Shown: positions 7,443-16,734, counted from the stretch's first letter. The stretch: 64,000 bases of DNA from Pseudomonadota bacterium (GCA_023430045.1 JAEZCF010000036.1:27030-91029), one strand, 5' to 3'. The notes: generated from the letters alone by a model not told the origin. Numbers and translations are program-made.

Positions 7443-9179
7443 ATGGCGCGCATCCGCAAGGTCGAGATCGAAAACTTCCGCGGCATCCGCCATTTGGCGT
7501 GGGACCCGGCGCCCGGGATCAATTGCCTGATCGGCCCCGGCGACAGCGGCAAGTCGACCGTGCTGGATGCCATTGATCTTTGCCTGGGCGCTCGGCGGAC
7601 GGTCCAGTTCGCTGACAGCGACTTCTACGGCCTTGATACTGCACGACCGATCAGCATCACGCTGACCTTGGGCGGCTTGAGCGATGCGCTGTGCGCGCTG
7701 GACGGGTACGGACAGTTCTTGCGTGGCCGCGACCCGGCGACCGGCGCGATCACGGACGAACCGGGTTACGGCACGGAAGTCGTACTTAGTCTCAACCTGA
7801 CCGTTGCCGGCGACCTTGAACCGGTCTGGAGCCTGTACTCGAACCGCGCCGCGCAACAGGGCCTGCAGCGCAACTTGCAGTGGAAGGACCGGGTCGGGTT
7901 GGCACCTGTCCGCATCGGGGCGTCGGCCGACTACCATTTGGGCTGGCAACGCGGCTCGGTGCTCAACCGAGTGTCGGACGAGCGTCTCGATGCATCGCAG
8001 GCACTGGTTGCTGCCGCACGGCAGGCGCGCAACTCGTTTGGCGCCCAGGCCGAGGTTCAGTTGCAGCACACACTGCAGCTAGTGGCCGATACGGCGCGCA
8101 CGCTCGGCGTTCGGGTGGGCGACCGGCCGCAGGCCTTGCTTGATGCCCACGCCGTGTCGTTTGGCGCCGGCACGATCGCTCTGCACGACAGTGCGGGCAT
8201 CCCCTTGCGTGGTTTGGGCACTGGCTCGACGCGGCTGATGATCGCCGGGCTGCAGCAACAGGCGGGCGCTGCGGCCAGCGTGGTGCTGGTCGACGAGCTG
8301 GAGTACGGACTGGAGCCACATCGGATTGCGCGTTTCCTGCATGCGCTTGGCTCGAAGCAGCCGACGTGGCCGGTACAGGCGTTCCTGACAACCCACTCCC
8401 CGGTAGCGCTGCGTGAGCTCAGTGGCGCTCAGCTGTTCGTGATGCGCCCAACTGCGGACGGGCACGAGGTACGTTGCGTTGGGCAGGATCAGGACGCACA
8501 AAGCACGATTCGCTTGTATCCCGAGGCGTTCCTCGCTCCGTCGGTCATCGTCTGCGAAGGCGCCACCGAAGTCGGGTTTCTACGCGGCTTGGACCTGGAT
8601 CGAGCGACCCGCGGATTGCCATCGTTGGCGGCACAGGGCGTAGCGTTAGTCGACTGTGGTGGTGGTCCGCCCGAACGCCCCTATCAGCGGGCGAGCGCGT
8701 TTGCAGCCCTCGGCTATCGCGTAATGATCCTGCGCGACGGCGACGTGCCGCCGGATCCCAACGTCGAGCGCGCCTTCCTTGAGGCCGGGCACGCCGTAGT
8801 GGCATGGGACCCAGGCCACGCCCTGGAGGACCAGTTGTTTGCCCATCTGCCGGCCGCGGCGTGCTGGGCGCTGGTCTTGTTCGCGCATTCGTTGCATGGC
8901 GACGTAGTGCGCGCGCACATTCAGTCGGCATCGAACGGCGGCGCCATCACGCTCGACTCAATCTACGCCGAGCTCAGCAACACGAGCCTGCTGTCGGCAC
9001 CGGTACGTGCGGCGCTGGGGCGGGCATCCCGCGCCCAACGTGCCGGCTGGTTCAAGTCCATTTCCTGGATGGAAGAGGCCGCGCAGACGATCGTGGCGCC
9101 ATCGCTGGCGACCGCGCCGCCGTACTTGGTGCAACGAATCGACAGCATCTTTACTTGGGCCGCGCATGCCGCTGCCTGA
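7443..9179 (+). CDS. gajA: Gabija protein GajA, OLD-family ATPase/TOPRIM endonuclease
   Basis: The product is 578 residues, the usual GajA length. The N-terminal ABC-type ATPase shows Walker A GPGDSGKST (31-39), a signature-like GLGTGSTRLM (about 257-266), Walker B VVLVDELEYGLEP (about 280-292) and an H-loop TTHSP (about 316-320). The C-terminal TOPRIM domain shows CEGATEVGF (Glu near 372) and ILRDGD (near 430). In characterised Gabija, GajA forms the core nuclease that nicks DNA when nucleotides are depleted, and works with GajB in anti-phage defence. The downstream UvrD-like gene overlaps it by 14 bases, which is the defining gajA-gajB layout. Some OLD nucleases act alone, but the neighbour makes Gabija the best call. 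Confidence 0.85.
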   Translation: MARIRKVEIENFRGIRHLAWDPAPGINCLIGPGDSGKSTVLDAIDLCLGARRTVQFADSDFYGLDTARPISITLTLGGLSDALCALDGYGQFLRGRDPATGAITDEPGYGTEVVLSLNLTVAGDLEPVWSLYSNRAAQQGLQRNLQWKDRVGLAPVRIGASADYHLGWQRGSVLNRVSDERLDASQALVAAARQARNSFGAQAEVQLQHTLQLVADTARTLGVRVGDRPQALLDAHAVSFGAGTIALHDSAGIPLRGLGTGSTRLMIAGLQQQAGAAASVVLVDELEYGLEPHRIARFLHALGSKQPTWPVQAFLTTHSPVALRELSGAQLFVMRPTADGHEVRCVGQDQDAQSTIRLYPEAFLAPSVIVCEGATEVGFLRGLDLDRATRGLPSLAAQGVALVDCGGGPPERPYQRASAFAALGYRVMILRDGDVPPDPNVERAFLEAGHAVVAWDPGHALEDQLFAHLPAAACWALVLFAHSLHGDVVRAHIQSASNGGAITLDSIYAELSNTSLLSAPVRAALGRASRAQRAGWFKSISWMEEAAQTIVAPSLATAPPYLVQRIDSIFTWAAHAAA

Positions 9180-10584
9180 GATCGATCTACTGGGTATTGC
9201 GCGCGGCGCCATCACGGCGCCTGCGGGATGCGGCAAGACCGAATTGATCGCGGCCGCTGCGTGCGCACACCGGGGGGCGAAACCGCTCTTGGTACTCACC
9301 CACACCAATGCTGGCGTCGCCGCGCTGCGCCAGAGGTTGGACCGTGCGGGCGCCGACACGCGCCGCTATCGAGTGTCCACCATTGACGGCTGGGCCATGC
9401 GGTTGATCGCCACCTTTCCCGTACGCAGCGGCCACAACCCGGCGATCCTGGCGTTGACGCAGCCGCGCCACGACTATCCTGCCATTCGCGCTGCCGCGCT
9501 CGGACTGCTGACGGCAGGTCACGTGGCCGATGTCATCCGCGCCAACTACGCCCAGCTGATCGTCGACGAGTATCAGGACTGCACGTTGCCGCAGCATCGA
9601 ATGATCTGCGCACTCGCCGGACTGCTACCGACGTGCGTGCTGGGCGACCCGATGCAGGCCATTTTCGGCTTCGCCGAGCCGCTAGCACATTGGACTCAGG
9701 ACACTTGCGCCTTCTTTGGGCCGGCCGGCGAACTCGCGACGCCGTGGCGATGGCGCAATGCCGGCACCGAGCGGCTGGGGCACTGGCTGCTCGCCTCCCG
9801 GACACGCCTGTTGGCAGGTCAAGCCATCGACTTGAGCGCAGCGCCGCCGGAACTGAGCTGGGTGACGCTGCGCCACGCGGAAGATCACGAGCGGCGCTTG
9901 ACGGCCGCGCGAACTCAAAGCCCGGTGCGCGACGGCACGGTGCTAATCATCGGGGACAGCATCAATCCGGAAAGTCATGGTCGCCTGGCCAGTCAAACCC
10001 CGGGCGCGGTGACGGTCGAGGCGATCGATCTGCGCCATTTGACCGCGTTCGCGAACACATTTTCCGTGGAGGCACCGGACGCGCTGGAGCGTTTGCTGCA
10101 GTTCGCCCAAAGCGCCATGACCAACGCCAGTGCCCAACCATTTTCGCAACGGATCGCCAGCTTGCGTGCGGGGCGCGCGCGTAACCCGGCAACCTCCGCC
10201 GAGACCAGTGCGCTTGAGTTCTTGCAAGGCCCCACACTGAGTGCTGCCGCCGCGCTACTGGAAGCCCTTCGTGCGCAAGTCGAAACGCGCGTGCACCGTC
10301 CTGCAGTGCTGTTCGGCGCACTTAAGGCGCTGCGCATGGCTGCTGGCAGCGGACAGCCGTTGGCACAAGCGGCGGTCGCAGTTCGCGAGGAGAACCGTCA
10401 CCTGCCGCGGTCGATGGGTCGGCGCGCCGTGGGCAGCACTCTGCTGCTCAAAGGGCTTGAGGCCGATGTAGTGGTGGTGCTCAATGCGGATGTGTTGAAT
10501 GCGGCAAATCTGTATGTCGCTCTGACCCGGGGTGCTCGACGAGTAGTAGTGTGCAGTACCCAGTCCATTCTGGCGCCGTGCTGA
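9166..10584 (+). CDS. gajB: Gabija protein GajB, UvrD/PcrA-like helicase
   Basis: The product is 472 residues from ATG 9166, which overlaps the gajA stop; the frame is open further upstream, but only inside gajA. Superfamily 1 helicase motifs are present: Walker A APAGCGKT (18-25), Walker B LIVDEYQD (about 130-137), motif III GDPMQAIF and a C-terminal LYVALTRGARR (motif VI). The protein is shorter than full UvrD, as is usual for GajB. In known systems GajB senses DNA ends or duplexes and activates GajA. It converges on a recombinase remnant, with only 19 bases between their stops. Confidence 0.85.
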   Translation: MPLPEIDLLGIARGAITAPAGCGKTELIAAAACAHRGAKPLLVLTHTNAGVAALRQRLDRAGADTRRYRVSTIDGWAMRLIATFPVRSGHNPAILALTQPRHDYPAIRAAALGLLTAGHVADVIRANYAQLIVDEYQDCTLPQHRMICALAGLLPTCVLGDPMQAIFGFAEPLAHWTQDTCAFFGPAGELATPWRWRNAGTERLGHWLLASRTRLLAGQAIDLSAAPPELSWVTLRHAEDHERRLTAARTQSPVRDGTVLIIGDSINPESHGRLASQTPGAVTVEAIDLRHLTAFANTFSVEAPDALERLLQFAQSAMTNASAQPFSQRIASLRAGRARNPATSAETSALEFLQGPTLSAAAALLEALRAQVETRVHRPAVLFGALKALRMAAGSGQPLAQAAVAVREENRHLPRSMGRRAVGSTLLLKGLEADVVVVLNADVLNAANLYVALTRGARRVVVCSTQSILAPC

Positions 10585-10603
10585 GCGCGAGAGTCTGGAT
10601 CTT

Positions 10604-11606
10604 TCAGTCTTCTAGGAGACGAGCGGCCGGATTCGCCGAAGCTCCGCCGGTCTGGAAGTACCCGATCACACTCGACACCGACCGGTGCTCCGTCAGCTGC
10701 ATGATCGCCGGCAGCGCCACGCCTTGGCGACTGGCTTCAGTCACAAACCCCGACCGCAGGCTATGCCCGCCAAAATCCCCCTCCAGCCCGGCCAGGCGCG
10801 CCCGCCTCTGCACGATCTCCCCCACGGCGGCCGGGGAGAGGGCAGGGCCGACGCGCTGCTTCCAGAGCCGCCGGAAGATCGCCCCTTCGGTGATCCCGGC
10901 TGCGTCCAGCCAGTCCTGCAGGGCGAGGGCGGCCCGATCGAGCACCGGCTTGTCCGGGGTCGAGGTAGCAGTAGCCCCGGCCTGCTGGGTCTTACTGTGC
11001 TCCAGCCGGTAGATATAGCCCGCCTCGCCAATCCGGCGCAGGTCGCGCAGGTCGGCAGCGGCGATCTCGCTGCGCCGACGGCCGCCACTAGCGAACCCGA
11101 AGCAGAGTAGAGCGCGATCCCGAATTCCTTCCAGGCTGTCGTCGCAGGTGGCCAACATGGCCTCCAGCTCGGCCAGGGTGATCGCAGTCTTCTTGCGTGG
11201 GCGCTCGCCGCGCTTGACCGCGGCCCGCGCTGCGCGACTGAGCACGGTGCGGATTGCCGGCTGCTCGCACGGATTGGCCATGTGCTTGAGTCGGTGAGCG
11301 GTGGAGAGCACGGCAATGCGATGGCGCACGGTGGCCAAGGTCCACGGGCCGTCCTTGGCTTTGAGGCCATACGAACTGGAGCACGGTGGCTTCGGGTACC
11401 GGCAAGGTCAGCTCGATGCCGTAGCGCGCCGCGTGCCAGCCGGCCCAGTAGCGCAGGGCGCTGGTGTAGCTGCGGGTGGTGTTCTCGGCCGCGGCTTCGG
11501 CCAGCAGCTCTCGGACCGCATCGGCAGCCTGTTGGGCCAGCTGTTCGGGCAGTGCTAGACAGGCGGCCGTCGCGGCAAGCGCGGGAATTGTAGAAATATC
11601 TTTCAT
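10604..11606 (-). pseudogene. Tyrosine recombinase/integrase, frameshifted
   Basis: Two overlapping frames together make one integrase. The N-terminal frame starts at ATG 11606 (MKDISTIPALAA) and reads a SAM-like core-binding region (TTRSYTSALRYWAGW) up to VLQFV near 11380. Family-like sequence then resumes in another frame as YGLKAKDGPWTLATVRHRIAVLS and runs to the stop at 10604. The C-terminal part keeps the catalytic set: Arg in GGRRRSE, His-x-x-Arg in GGHSLRSGF, His in LTEHRS and Tyr in GYFQTG. A small deletion of roughly ten bases near 11370-11385 would explain the break, so the protein is probably inactive unless the sequence has an error there. It marks the right side of the acquired block and is divergent from a KfrA-like gene. 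Confidence 0.7.
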
Positions 11607-11616
11607 ACTATGTAAT

Positions 11617-11675
11617 GTACGCTACGTTTAGACGGCCATACCCACGATAATCATCACTTATCGCGAGTACGCTAC
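11617..11675. repeat. Direct repeats GTACGCTAC in the recombinase/KfrA spacer
   Basis: The nonamer GTACGCTAC occurs at 11617-11625 and again at 11667-11675, exactly 50 bases apart, inside the short divergent spacer between the recombinase and the KfrA-like gene. The spacing places the copies on the same helical face (about five turns). They could be binding sites for the KfrA-like protein or the recombinase. The match is short and could be chance. Confidence 0.35.
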
Positions 11676-11709
11676 CAGCAGAGTAGGGCGCCAGTAAAGG
11701 AGACTTCGC

Positions 11710-12627
11710 ATGGCCCGGGGCATCACTGAATCTGACGTCCATAGCGCCGCCGACGAATTGGTCGGCAAGGGCGAACGCCCAACCGTCGAGCGGATCCGGA
11801 CTCACCTGGGGACAGGCTCGCCGAACACCGTGACCCGCTGGCTGGAGACGTGGTGGAAGCGACTTGGCACGCGCCTGCAGCCAGCGCGTCCGGACCTGGA
11901 AGATGCACCAGCGGTGTTGGCAGAACTCGCCGGACAATGGTGGGAGCTAGCGTTGAGTCATGCCCGGGAGGCCGCCCATCGAGAGCTTGCAGCAGCTGAG
12001 CAGTCACTGGCCGCCCGGCGTGATGCACTGGAGGCAAAGTCCCGGCTTGTAGCTGACGAGCTGACGCAAATGCGCTCAGAGCGCGACGATGCTCTCACAG
12101 GAGAGAGGATTGCCGCTACGCAAGCTGCAGAGCTACAGCGATTGGTTGACCAGCTCCGTCTGCAGATGTCAGAGCTTGTAGAGCAGCGGGATGTCGAGCT
12201 TCGAAGAGCTGATCGAAATGAAGCATCGAGACAGCAACTCGACGCCAGGCTTCATGAGGCGCTAGAAACGGCGAAATCTGAGCGAGAAGACTGGGCCGAG
12301 TACACCAGATCTGTCGAGAATCGGGCGCTCAGCGATGTTGATCGCGCCCGACAGGAGGTGAAAGAACTCCAGGTGCAGCTAAGCAAGGCATCCGAGCAAC
12401 ACAGAGCTCTTGAGAAGCAGCTGCGCCAGGATATCCAGACCGCCCAAGCAGCGGCCGCCACGGCCAGTCAGGCTGCCGATATCCTGCGCGGCAGATGTGA
12501 CGCGCTCGAGGGACAACTTTCAGGGCTTCGAGATTTGCCAGCTCAGCTGGAAGTTGCATTAAAGCGATCCAAAGAAGTTCGCATCGCTGCTGATGTTAGG
12601 CCGAAACGCAAGCGGCCGAAGCAATGA
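11710..12627 (+). CDS. KfrA-like DNA-binding coiled-coil protein
   Basis: The product is 305 residues, preceded by an AAAGGAG ribosome site. Residues 1-55 (ITESDVHSAADELVGKGERPTVERIRTHL, then SPNTVTRWLETWW) match the KfrA N-terminal winged-helix domain. From about residue 90 to 280 the sequence is an almost uninterrupted, Ala/Glu/Arg-rich coiled coil, and it ends in a basic tail (RPKRKRPKQ). KfrA proteins of broad-host-range plasmids bind DNA near their own promoters and form filaments that help plasmid stability. Chromosomal copies next to recombinase genes are common on xanthomonad mobile elements. Here it is divergent from a broken recombinase, suggesting a resident element remnant. Confidence 0.75.
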   Translation: MARGITESDVHSAADELVGKGERPTVERIRTHLGTGSPNTVTRWLETWWKRLGTRLQPARPDLEDAPAVLAELAGQWWELALSHAREAAHRELAAAEQSLAARRDALEAKSRLVADELTQMRSERDDALTGERIAATQAAELQRLVDQLRLQMSELVEQRDVELRRADRNEASRQQLDARLHEALETAKSEREDWAEYTRSVENRALSDVDRARQEVKELQVQLSKASEQHRALEKQLRQDIQTAQAAAATASQAADILRGRCDALEGQLSGLRDLPAQLEVALKRSKEVRIAADVRPKRKRPKQ

Positions 12628-13044
12628 GCGCGCTGAAGTAGTACTTTTACTTGGAAGGCTCGCCTCCAGAAGGCGAGCCGAATCGCCTCGGTTCCTGCAG
12701 TCGAGCCTAGTGGACGCCAACTAATGGCGCTACTTACTTGATGGAGGCGCCAACTTCAGAGAAGTAGCACTAATACGTTGAGCGGCGTAACAACTTTAGT
12801 TGGGTCGGCTGCGAGGAGGGCGGCTTGGCGCTCGGGGGGGCAGCACCAGCTGGGTGGCCGTTCAGCGCCGCGCGCCGTGAGGCACGTTCAGCCTATATTT
12901 CGCATAATGTATATTATGTTCTACGCTGCAGGCCTTAGCACCTGACACGGCACATCGAATGGAGCCCCACGCTGTTTGGGATCCTGCTCGCTTGCCCACA
13001 GGCTCCCCTATGACCAAACCACACGGTTTCGTGAGGTCTATCAC
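12628..13044. other. Gene-free junction region
   Basis: About 420 bases carry no supported gene. There is a strong hairpin at 12657-12679 (see separate entry). Two near-identical words, GAAGTAGTACTTTTAC (about 12635) and GAAGTAGCACTAATAC (about 12760), form a loose direct repeat 125 bases apart. A short AT-rich patch with ATAATGTATATTATG lies near 12903-12917. The region looks like the boundary between acquired DNA and core genes. Confidence 0.35.
12657..12679. terminator. Hairpin downstream of the KfrA-like gene
   Basis: A perfect 9-base stem, GGCTCGCCT (12657-12665) and AGGCGAGCC (12671-12679), has a five-base loop and starts 30 bases after the KfrA-like stop. No T-run follows, so termination would need a helper factor; it is placed where a terminator is expected. 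Confidence 0.4.
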
Positions 13045-13572
13045 TCACTCTGCCATTTCCAGCTTTCCGCCAACCGTCATACGCCGCCATGCGCCCACGT
13101 AACGCAGGTACCTGCCAATGAAGATGCCGGTGAATCCACCAGAAAGCACCAGGTAGACAATCCGGAAGCTGCCGGCGTTGCCCAGCGCGGGCGATACCGC
13201 AAGCGCGGATTCGAAGCCGTACTTCACGGCGAACGTGACCAGCAGCAACGGCAGCAGGCTGTAGTCCGCGCTGCGCCACAGCGTCCCTGTTGGCAGGTTG
13301 ACGCTCAGCTTCACGTGACGCAGCAGCATCCACCCGGCACCCATTCCAACCACGATGCCCAGCAGCCATTCACCCCACACGTCCCAGGAGCCGTCATACC
13401 GGTGGATGATCGACCAGAGACCCCACGCAGTAAAAAGAACCGGTACCACCGCCAACGCTGAGAGCGAGGTTTTTCCGGGCTTCATCGCAGCGACGCCGCG
13501 TGTGATCAGAAAGGCCAGAAGCACCCAGATCCAGATCGGGGTGTGCGAAATGAGCTGCTGCAGCATGTTCAC
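13045..13572 (-). CDS. Small inner-membrane protein (DUF6622-like)
   Basis: The product is 175 residues from GTG 13572, with AAGGA six bases upstream. The opening LISHTPIWIWVLLAFLITRG is characteristic of a family of small, uncharacterised membrane proteins that I believe is DUF6622. About five hydrophobic segments can be seen: near residues 12-24, 38-54, 66-84, 105-120 and 135-152. No catalytic motif is visible. It stands alone, next to the end of the accessory region and divergent from the regulator gene at 13848. Confidence 0.55.
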   Translation of the reverse strand: MNMLQQLISHTPIWIWVLLAFLITRGVAAMKPGKTSLSALAVVPVLFTAWGLWSIIHRYDGSWDVWGEWLLGIVVGMGAGWMLLRHVKLSVNLPTGTLWRSADYSLLPLLLVTFAVKYGFESALAVSPALGNAGSFRIVYLVLSGGFTGIFIGRYLRYVGAWRRMTVGGKLEMAE

Positions 13573-13847
13573 AGGGAGTCCTTCGTGTGTGTGAGCGCTG
13601 GTCGTGCGGCGCCGTGCGGTGGTGAGTCAATTCTGGCGCTGCGCATTCCCGGGACAAGTGACAGCTGTCAGGCATAACGGGTGCACACGTTCGGGGCGCG
13701 TGACCCGGTGCCCACACATGACCGGCGGCAGCGTACGATTAACGGATGAACCCCGTGGCTCCGCGTCCTGCCGTGGGCGCCCGCCTTCGGTCTTGCCACG
13801 CTGCCTCGCCACGCTGCGCCCGGCCACCCAGATCACTTTCTTTCCCG

Positions 13848-15428
13848 ATGCCTGACGCCCTGCCCGTTCCTGCCCGGTACTACCAGTTCGATGACCTGCA
13901 CATCGACGTGATGCGGCAGCAGGTCACGCGGCAAGGTGGAGAAGCACTGGACGTGTCCGGGCTCAGCTTTCGTCTGCTGCATTACCTGCTGACGCAGGGA
14001 ACGCGGGTGGTGGGGTTCGATGAGCTGATCGCCGGCATCTGGTCACCGGCACATGTCAACGAGGAAACGGTGACCCAGCGCGTACGCCTGTTGAGGCAGG
14101 CGCTCGGTGACGATGGCCGGCAGCCGCGCTACCTGCGTTCGGTGCGGGGCCAGGGGTACCAGCTCTGCAGCGAGCCTTCGGCCAGCATCGCCAGGCCCCC
14201 TGCCCTTGCCCCTGCCCGGTCGTGGCCACGCCCCGTCGTTGCAGGCGGCATCGCGCTGCTGGTGGCAGTCGTCGTCGTGGGCTGGCAATGGAGCCGAAGC
14301 CCCACCGCTGCCCCGCCAGCGCTGCTGCAGCGTGCCGACTACTATGCCGGCATCGGTCAGCGGGACAACAACGAACGGGCGCTCGCCCTGTATCGGCAGC
14401 GGTTGCAGGAAGCGCCTGACGACACTGGGGCCATGCTGGGCATCGCCCGCGCGCAGGCCGCGCGTCTGTGCCTGTATGGCGGAAGTGAGAATGATGTCGA
14501 TCAGGCGCAGGCGATGGCCGAAGCCGTGCTTGAACGGCAGCCACGATCAGCGGCTGCCCATGCGGCGCGGGCCTATGCGCTGGATTGTCGTGGCGACGTC
14601 GGTGCGGCCCTCGCAAGCTATGAGCGCAGCGTGCAACTGGATCCCGATGCCGATGCCAGCCGCGCGTCGGCGGCCTACCTGTACGGGCGCCAGGGCCGCC
14701 TCGCCGATGCGCTCGCCGCCAATCTCGCGGTGCGCCACCCCGAGCGCGTGCGTTTTCTGGCGCTGCAGGTCGCCTCCAACCTCGACCTGCTCGGCTACGC
14801 CGCCGCTGCCGAAGCGCGCTACCGGCGCAGCTTCCAGCTTTATCCGGACAACGTATTCTCCAACATTGCCTGGCCCGCCTTTCTCTACCGGCACGGGCGC
14901 ACGGATGAAGCCCGCGCTGCCTTGCGCGAGGCACAGGCGCGAGGCACCGCACACGCCGACCTGCATCTGCTCGGCGCGGAACTGGCGCTGCTGCAGGCAG
15001 ACCCGCATGCCGCTCGGCAGGAGGCAGGCAAGGCACGCGCACTGAAGCCGCATGCGAGCCTTCCCGCGACAGTGGCCTGGGTCACCGGCGGCGAGGCCAG
15101 GCCTGCGGCATCGGCACTGATGGAGAAATCGAAGCAGCTGCGCGACGGCATGGCGCATGGCAGCGACGCCATCGATGGGCTCGACGCCGCCCTGCTCGCC
15201 GATCTCGCCGGTGACCGCCCGGGCGCGTTGGCCGCGCTGCAGGCGGCGGTTGCGGCCGGATACCGTGACGCCGGCTACCTGCGCGTGTCGCCGCTGTTCG
15301 CGGGCCTGCGTGAAGATCCTGGCTTCCCGCCGGTGCTGGCGGCCATCGAAGCTGCGATCGCCGCCGAGCGGGAAAAGGCCGCCGGATGGCTGCCGGCTGA
15401 TGCAGGCGATCTCACGGCAGTGCGCTGA
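13848..15428 (+). CDS. CadC-like transcriptional regulator: wHTH, membrane helix and TPR sensor region
   Basis: The product is 526 residues from ATG 13848; an in-frame ATG at 13746 would add a low-complexity leader and is less likely. Residues about 10-105 form an OmpR/PhoB-type winged helix (YQFDDLHIDVMRQQVTR, LSFRLLHYLL, VTQRVRLLRQALGDD, SVRGQGYQL). One membrane span follows (PVVAGGIALLVAVVVVGW), then ~360 residues of TPR-like helical repeats that would lie in the periplasm. Such one-component membrane regulators bind DNA directly and sense an envelope or external signal. The gene runs convergent with the serine hydrolase at 15412 and their ends overlap by 17 bases. The target genes are unknown. 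Confidence 0.8.
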   Translation: MPDALPVPARYYQFDDLHIDVMRQQVTRQGGEALDVSGLSFRLLHYLLTQGTRVVGFDELIAGIWSPAHVNEETVTQRVRLLRQALGDDGRQPRYLRSVRGQGYQLCSEPSASIARPPALAPARSWPRPVVAGGIALLVAVVVVGWQWSRSPTAAPPALLQRADYYAGIGQRDNNERALALYRQRLQEAPDDTGAMLGIARAQAARLCLYGGSENDVDQAQAMAEAVLERQPRSAAAHAARAYALDCRGDVGAALASYERSVQLDPDADASRASAAYLYGRQGRLADALAANLAVRHPERVRFLALQVASNLDLLGYAAAAEARYRRSFQLYPDNVFSNIAWPAFLYRHGRTDEARAALREAQARGTAHADLHLLGAELALLQADPHAARQEAGKARALKPHASLPATVAWVTGGEARPAASALMEKSKQLRDGMAHGSDAIDGLDAALLADLAGDRPGALAALQAAVAAGYRDAGYLRVSPLFAGLREDPGFPPVLAAIEAAIAAEREKAAGWLPADAGDLTAVR

Positions 15429-16521
15429 GGATGTAGTCCTGCAACAGCCTCCGGGTTTCCTGATGCATGCCGCGCTGGTTGTAGCGGGTGCGCGTGACCA
15501 CGACGACCAGCTGTTTCTCCGGCACCACGAACACCGCGTTGCCTCCGTTGCCGGACAGGGTCCAGGCCTCAAGCTCGTGGGCGCCAACAGTGAACCGGAA
15601 GCGCCAGATCTGGTAGCCGTAATCAGCGTCGAACGGCGTCTGCGCGCTGACCCGCATCATCGCCCTCACCCACTCCGCGGACAGCACCTGGCGGCCATTC
15701 CAGCGTCCATTGTCGGCAAGCAACTGCCCCAGCCGGGCCAGGTCACGGCTGCGGTACAGGGTGCCGCCGCCGCCCATGCCGACGCCTTCGGAGGCGAGCT
15801 GCCAGACTGACGTACGGATACCCAGCGGACGCTCCAGCACGTCTGCAGCAAAACGCTCCAGCGGCATGCCCGCCGCGCGTTCGACGATGGCCCCCAGCAG
15901 AAACGAGTTGGCGGTGCAGTATGCGAACGCCCTGCCGTGCGGGCTGTCGGCCGGACGCGGGGTCCACGGCGCGTACCCGCGCTCGGGCAGGTCCAGGGCG
16001 AAGCCGGTCCAGTCGGCGCTGAGGTACATGCGTTCCTCATGGCCGGCCGAATAGTCATTGTTGTCGTCACATTCCCAGGGCGCGCTCATGGTCAGCAGGT
16101 CCTCGATGGTGATGGCATCCTTGAATCTGCCGGGATGCGCCGGCGTGCGATCCGGAAAAAAACCCAGCACCGGTGCGTCGATCCCTGCGATCAGGCCACG
16201 ATCGATTGCCGCACCCACCAGCATGGCGGTCACGGTCTTGGTCAGCGACCGGGTGTTGTGCAGGGTCGTTTCATCGGCTCCGTTGAAGTACGCCTCGTGC
16301 ACCAGTTCGCCCTGGTGGACGACCAGCACGCTGGTGGTATCGGGGGCCTCCCCGCGAAGGACGGCGGCATCCAGGGCGGCAAGCCGTGTGGCATCCAGGC
16401 GATGGCTGGTCGCACTGGCGACCGTCCAGTCGAGCGATTCCGGGCTTGATGCAGCAGCGGCCGGAAGCGCAACGCAGGACACGAGAGCGAGCAGCAGGGC
16501 AAGGCAGTTGGGACACGTCAT
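15412..16521 (-). CDS. Secreted serine hydrolase of the beta-lactamase class C / DD-peptidase fold
   Basis: The product is 369 residues from ATG 16521, chosen because AGGAG lies eight bases upstream; it then begins with a clean signal peptide (LALLLALVSCVALPAAAA). The SxxK motif is SLTK in NTRSLTKTVTAML, and the second motif is the Tyr of YCTANSFLLG. Near the C-terminus, LSGNGGNAVFVVPEK replaces a KTG-type box. This is the COG1680 type of serine hydrolase, which covers esterases, amidases and DD-peptidases more often than true lactamases. The substrate cannot be told. It is likely periplasmic. It is followed by a convergent regulator and preceded by a TonB receptor gene on the same strand, but is separated from that gene by a terminator. 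Confidence 0.8.
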   Translation of the reverse strand: MTCPNCLALLLALVSCVALPAAAASSPESLDWTVASATSHRLDATRLAALDAAVLRGEAPDTTSVLVVHQGELVHEAYFNGADETTLHNTRSLTKTVTAMLVGAAIDRGLIAGIDAPVLGFFPDRTPAHPGRFKDAITIEDLLTMSAPWECDDNNDYSAGHEERMYLSADWTGFALDLPERGYAPWTPRPADSPHGRAFAYCTANSFLLGAIVERAAGMPLERFAADVLERPLGIRTSVWQLASEGVGMGGGGTLYRSRDLARLGQLLADNGRWNGRQVLSAEWVRAMMRVSAQTPFDADYGYQIWRFRFTVGAHELEAWTLSGNGGNAVFVVPEKQLVVVVTRTRYNQRGMHQETRRLLQDYILSALP

Positions 16522-16661
16522 CGAGGCACTCCTGTAGGAACACGCAGTCAAGCCTGCCGGCGGATGAAGTGCCTGATGGCTCGATGAAGAATCATGAAGT
16601 CCATTTCAATCAATGACCTGCACTACAGTGCCATGCCGGATGTCCCGCTCATGCCCGCCAG

Positions 16662-16692
16662 ACAAAAATGCCCCGGCGCAAGGCCGGGGCAT
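16662..16692 (-). terminator. Rho-independent terminator of the Oar-like receptor gene
   Basis: On the minus strand a perfect 10-base stem (plus-strand ATGCCCCGGC 16668-16677 and GCCGGGGCAT 16683-16692, loop of five) is followed by TTTTTG. It lies about 40 bases past the receptor stop and is a textbook intrinsic terminator. Confidence 0.9.
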
Positions 16693-16734
16693 GAATGAGT
16701 CCTTATATGGACAGCTTCTTTCTTTCGATGCCGG

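Noticed and set aside
11088..11606. Treating the N-terminal recombinase frame as a separate intact gene
   Set aside because: Its sequence stops resembling any protein after VLQFV, exactly where the other frame resumes integrase sequence; one broken gene explains both.
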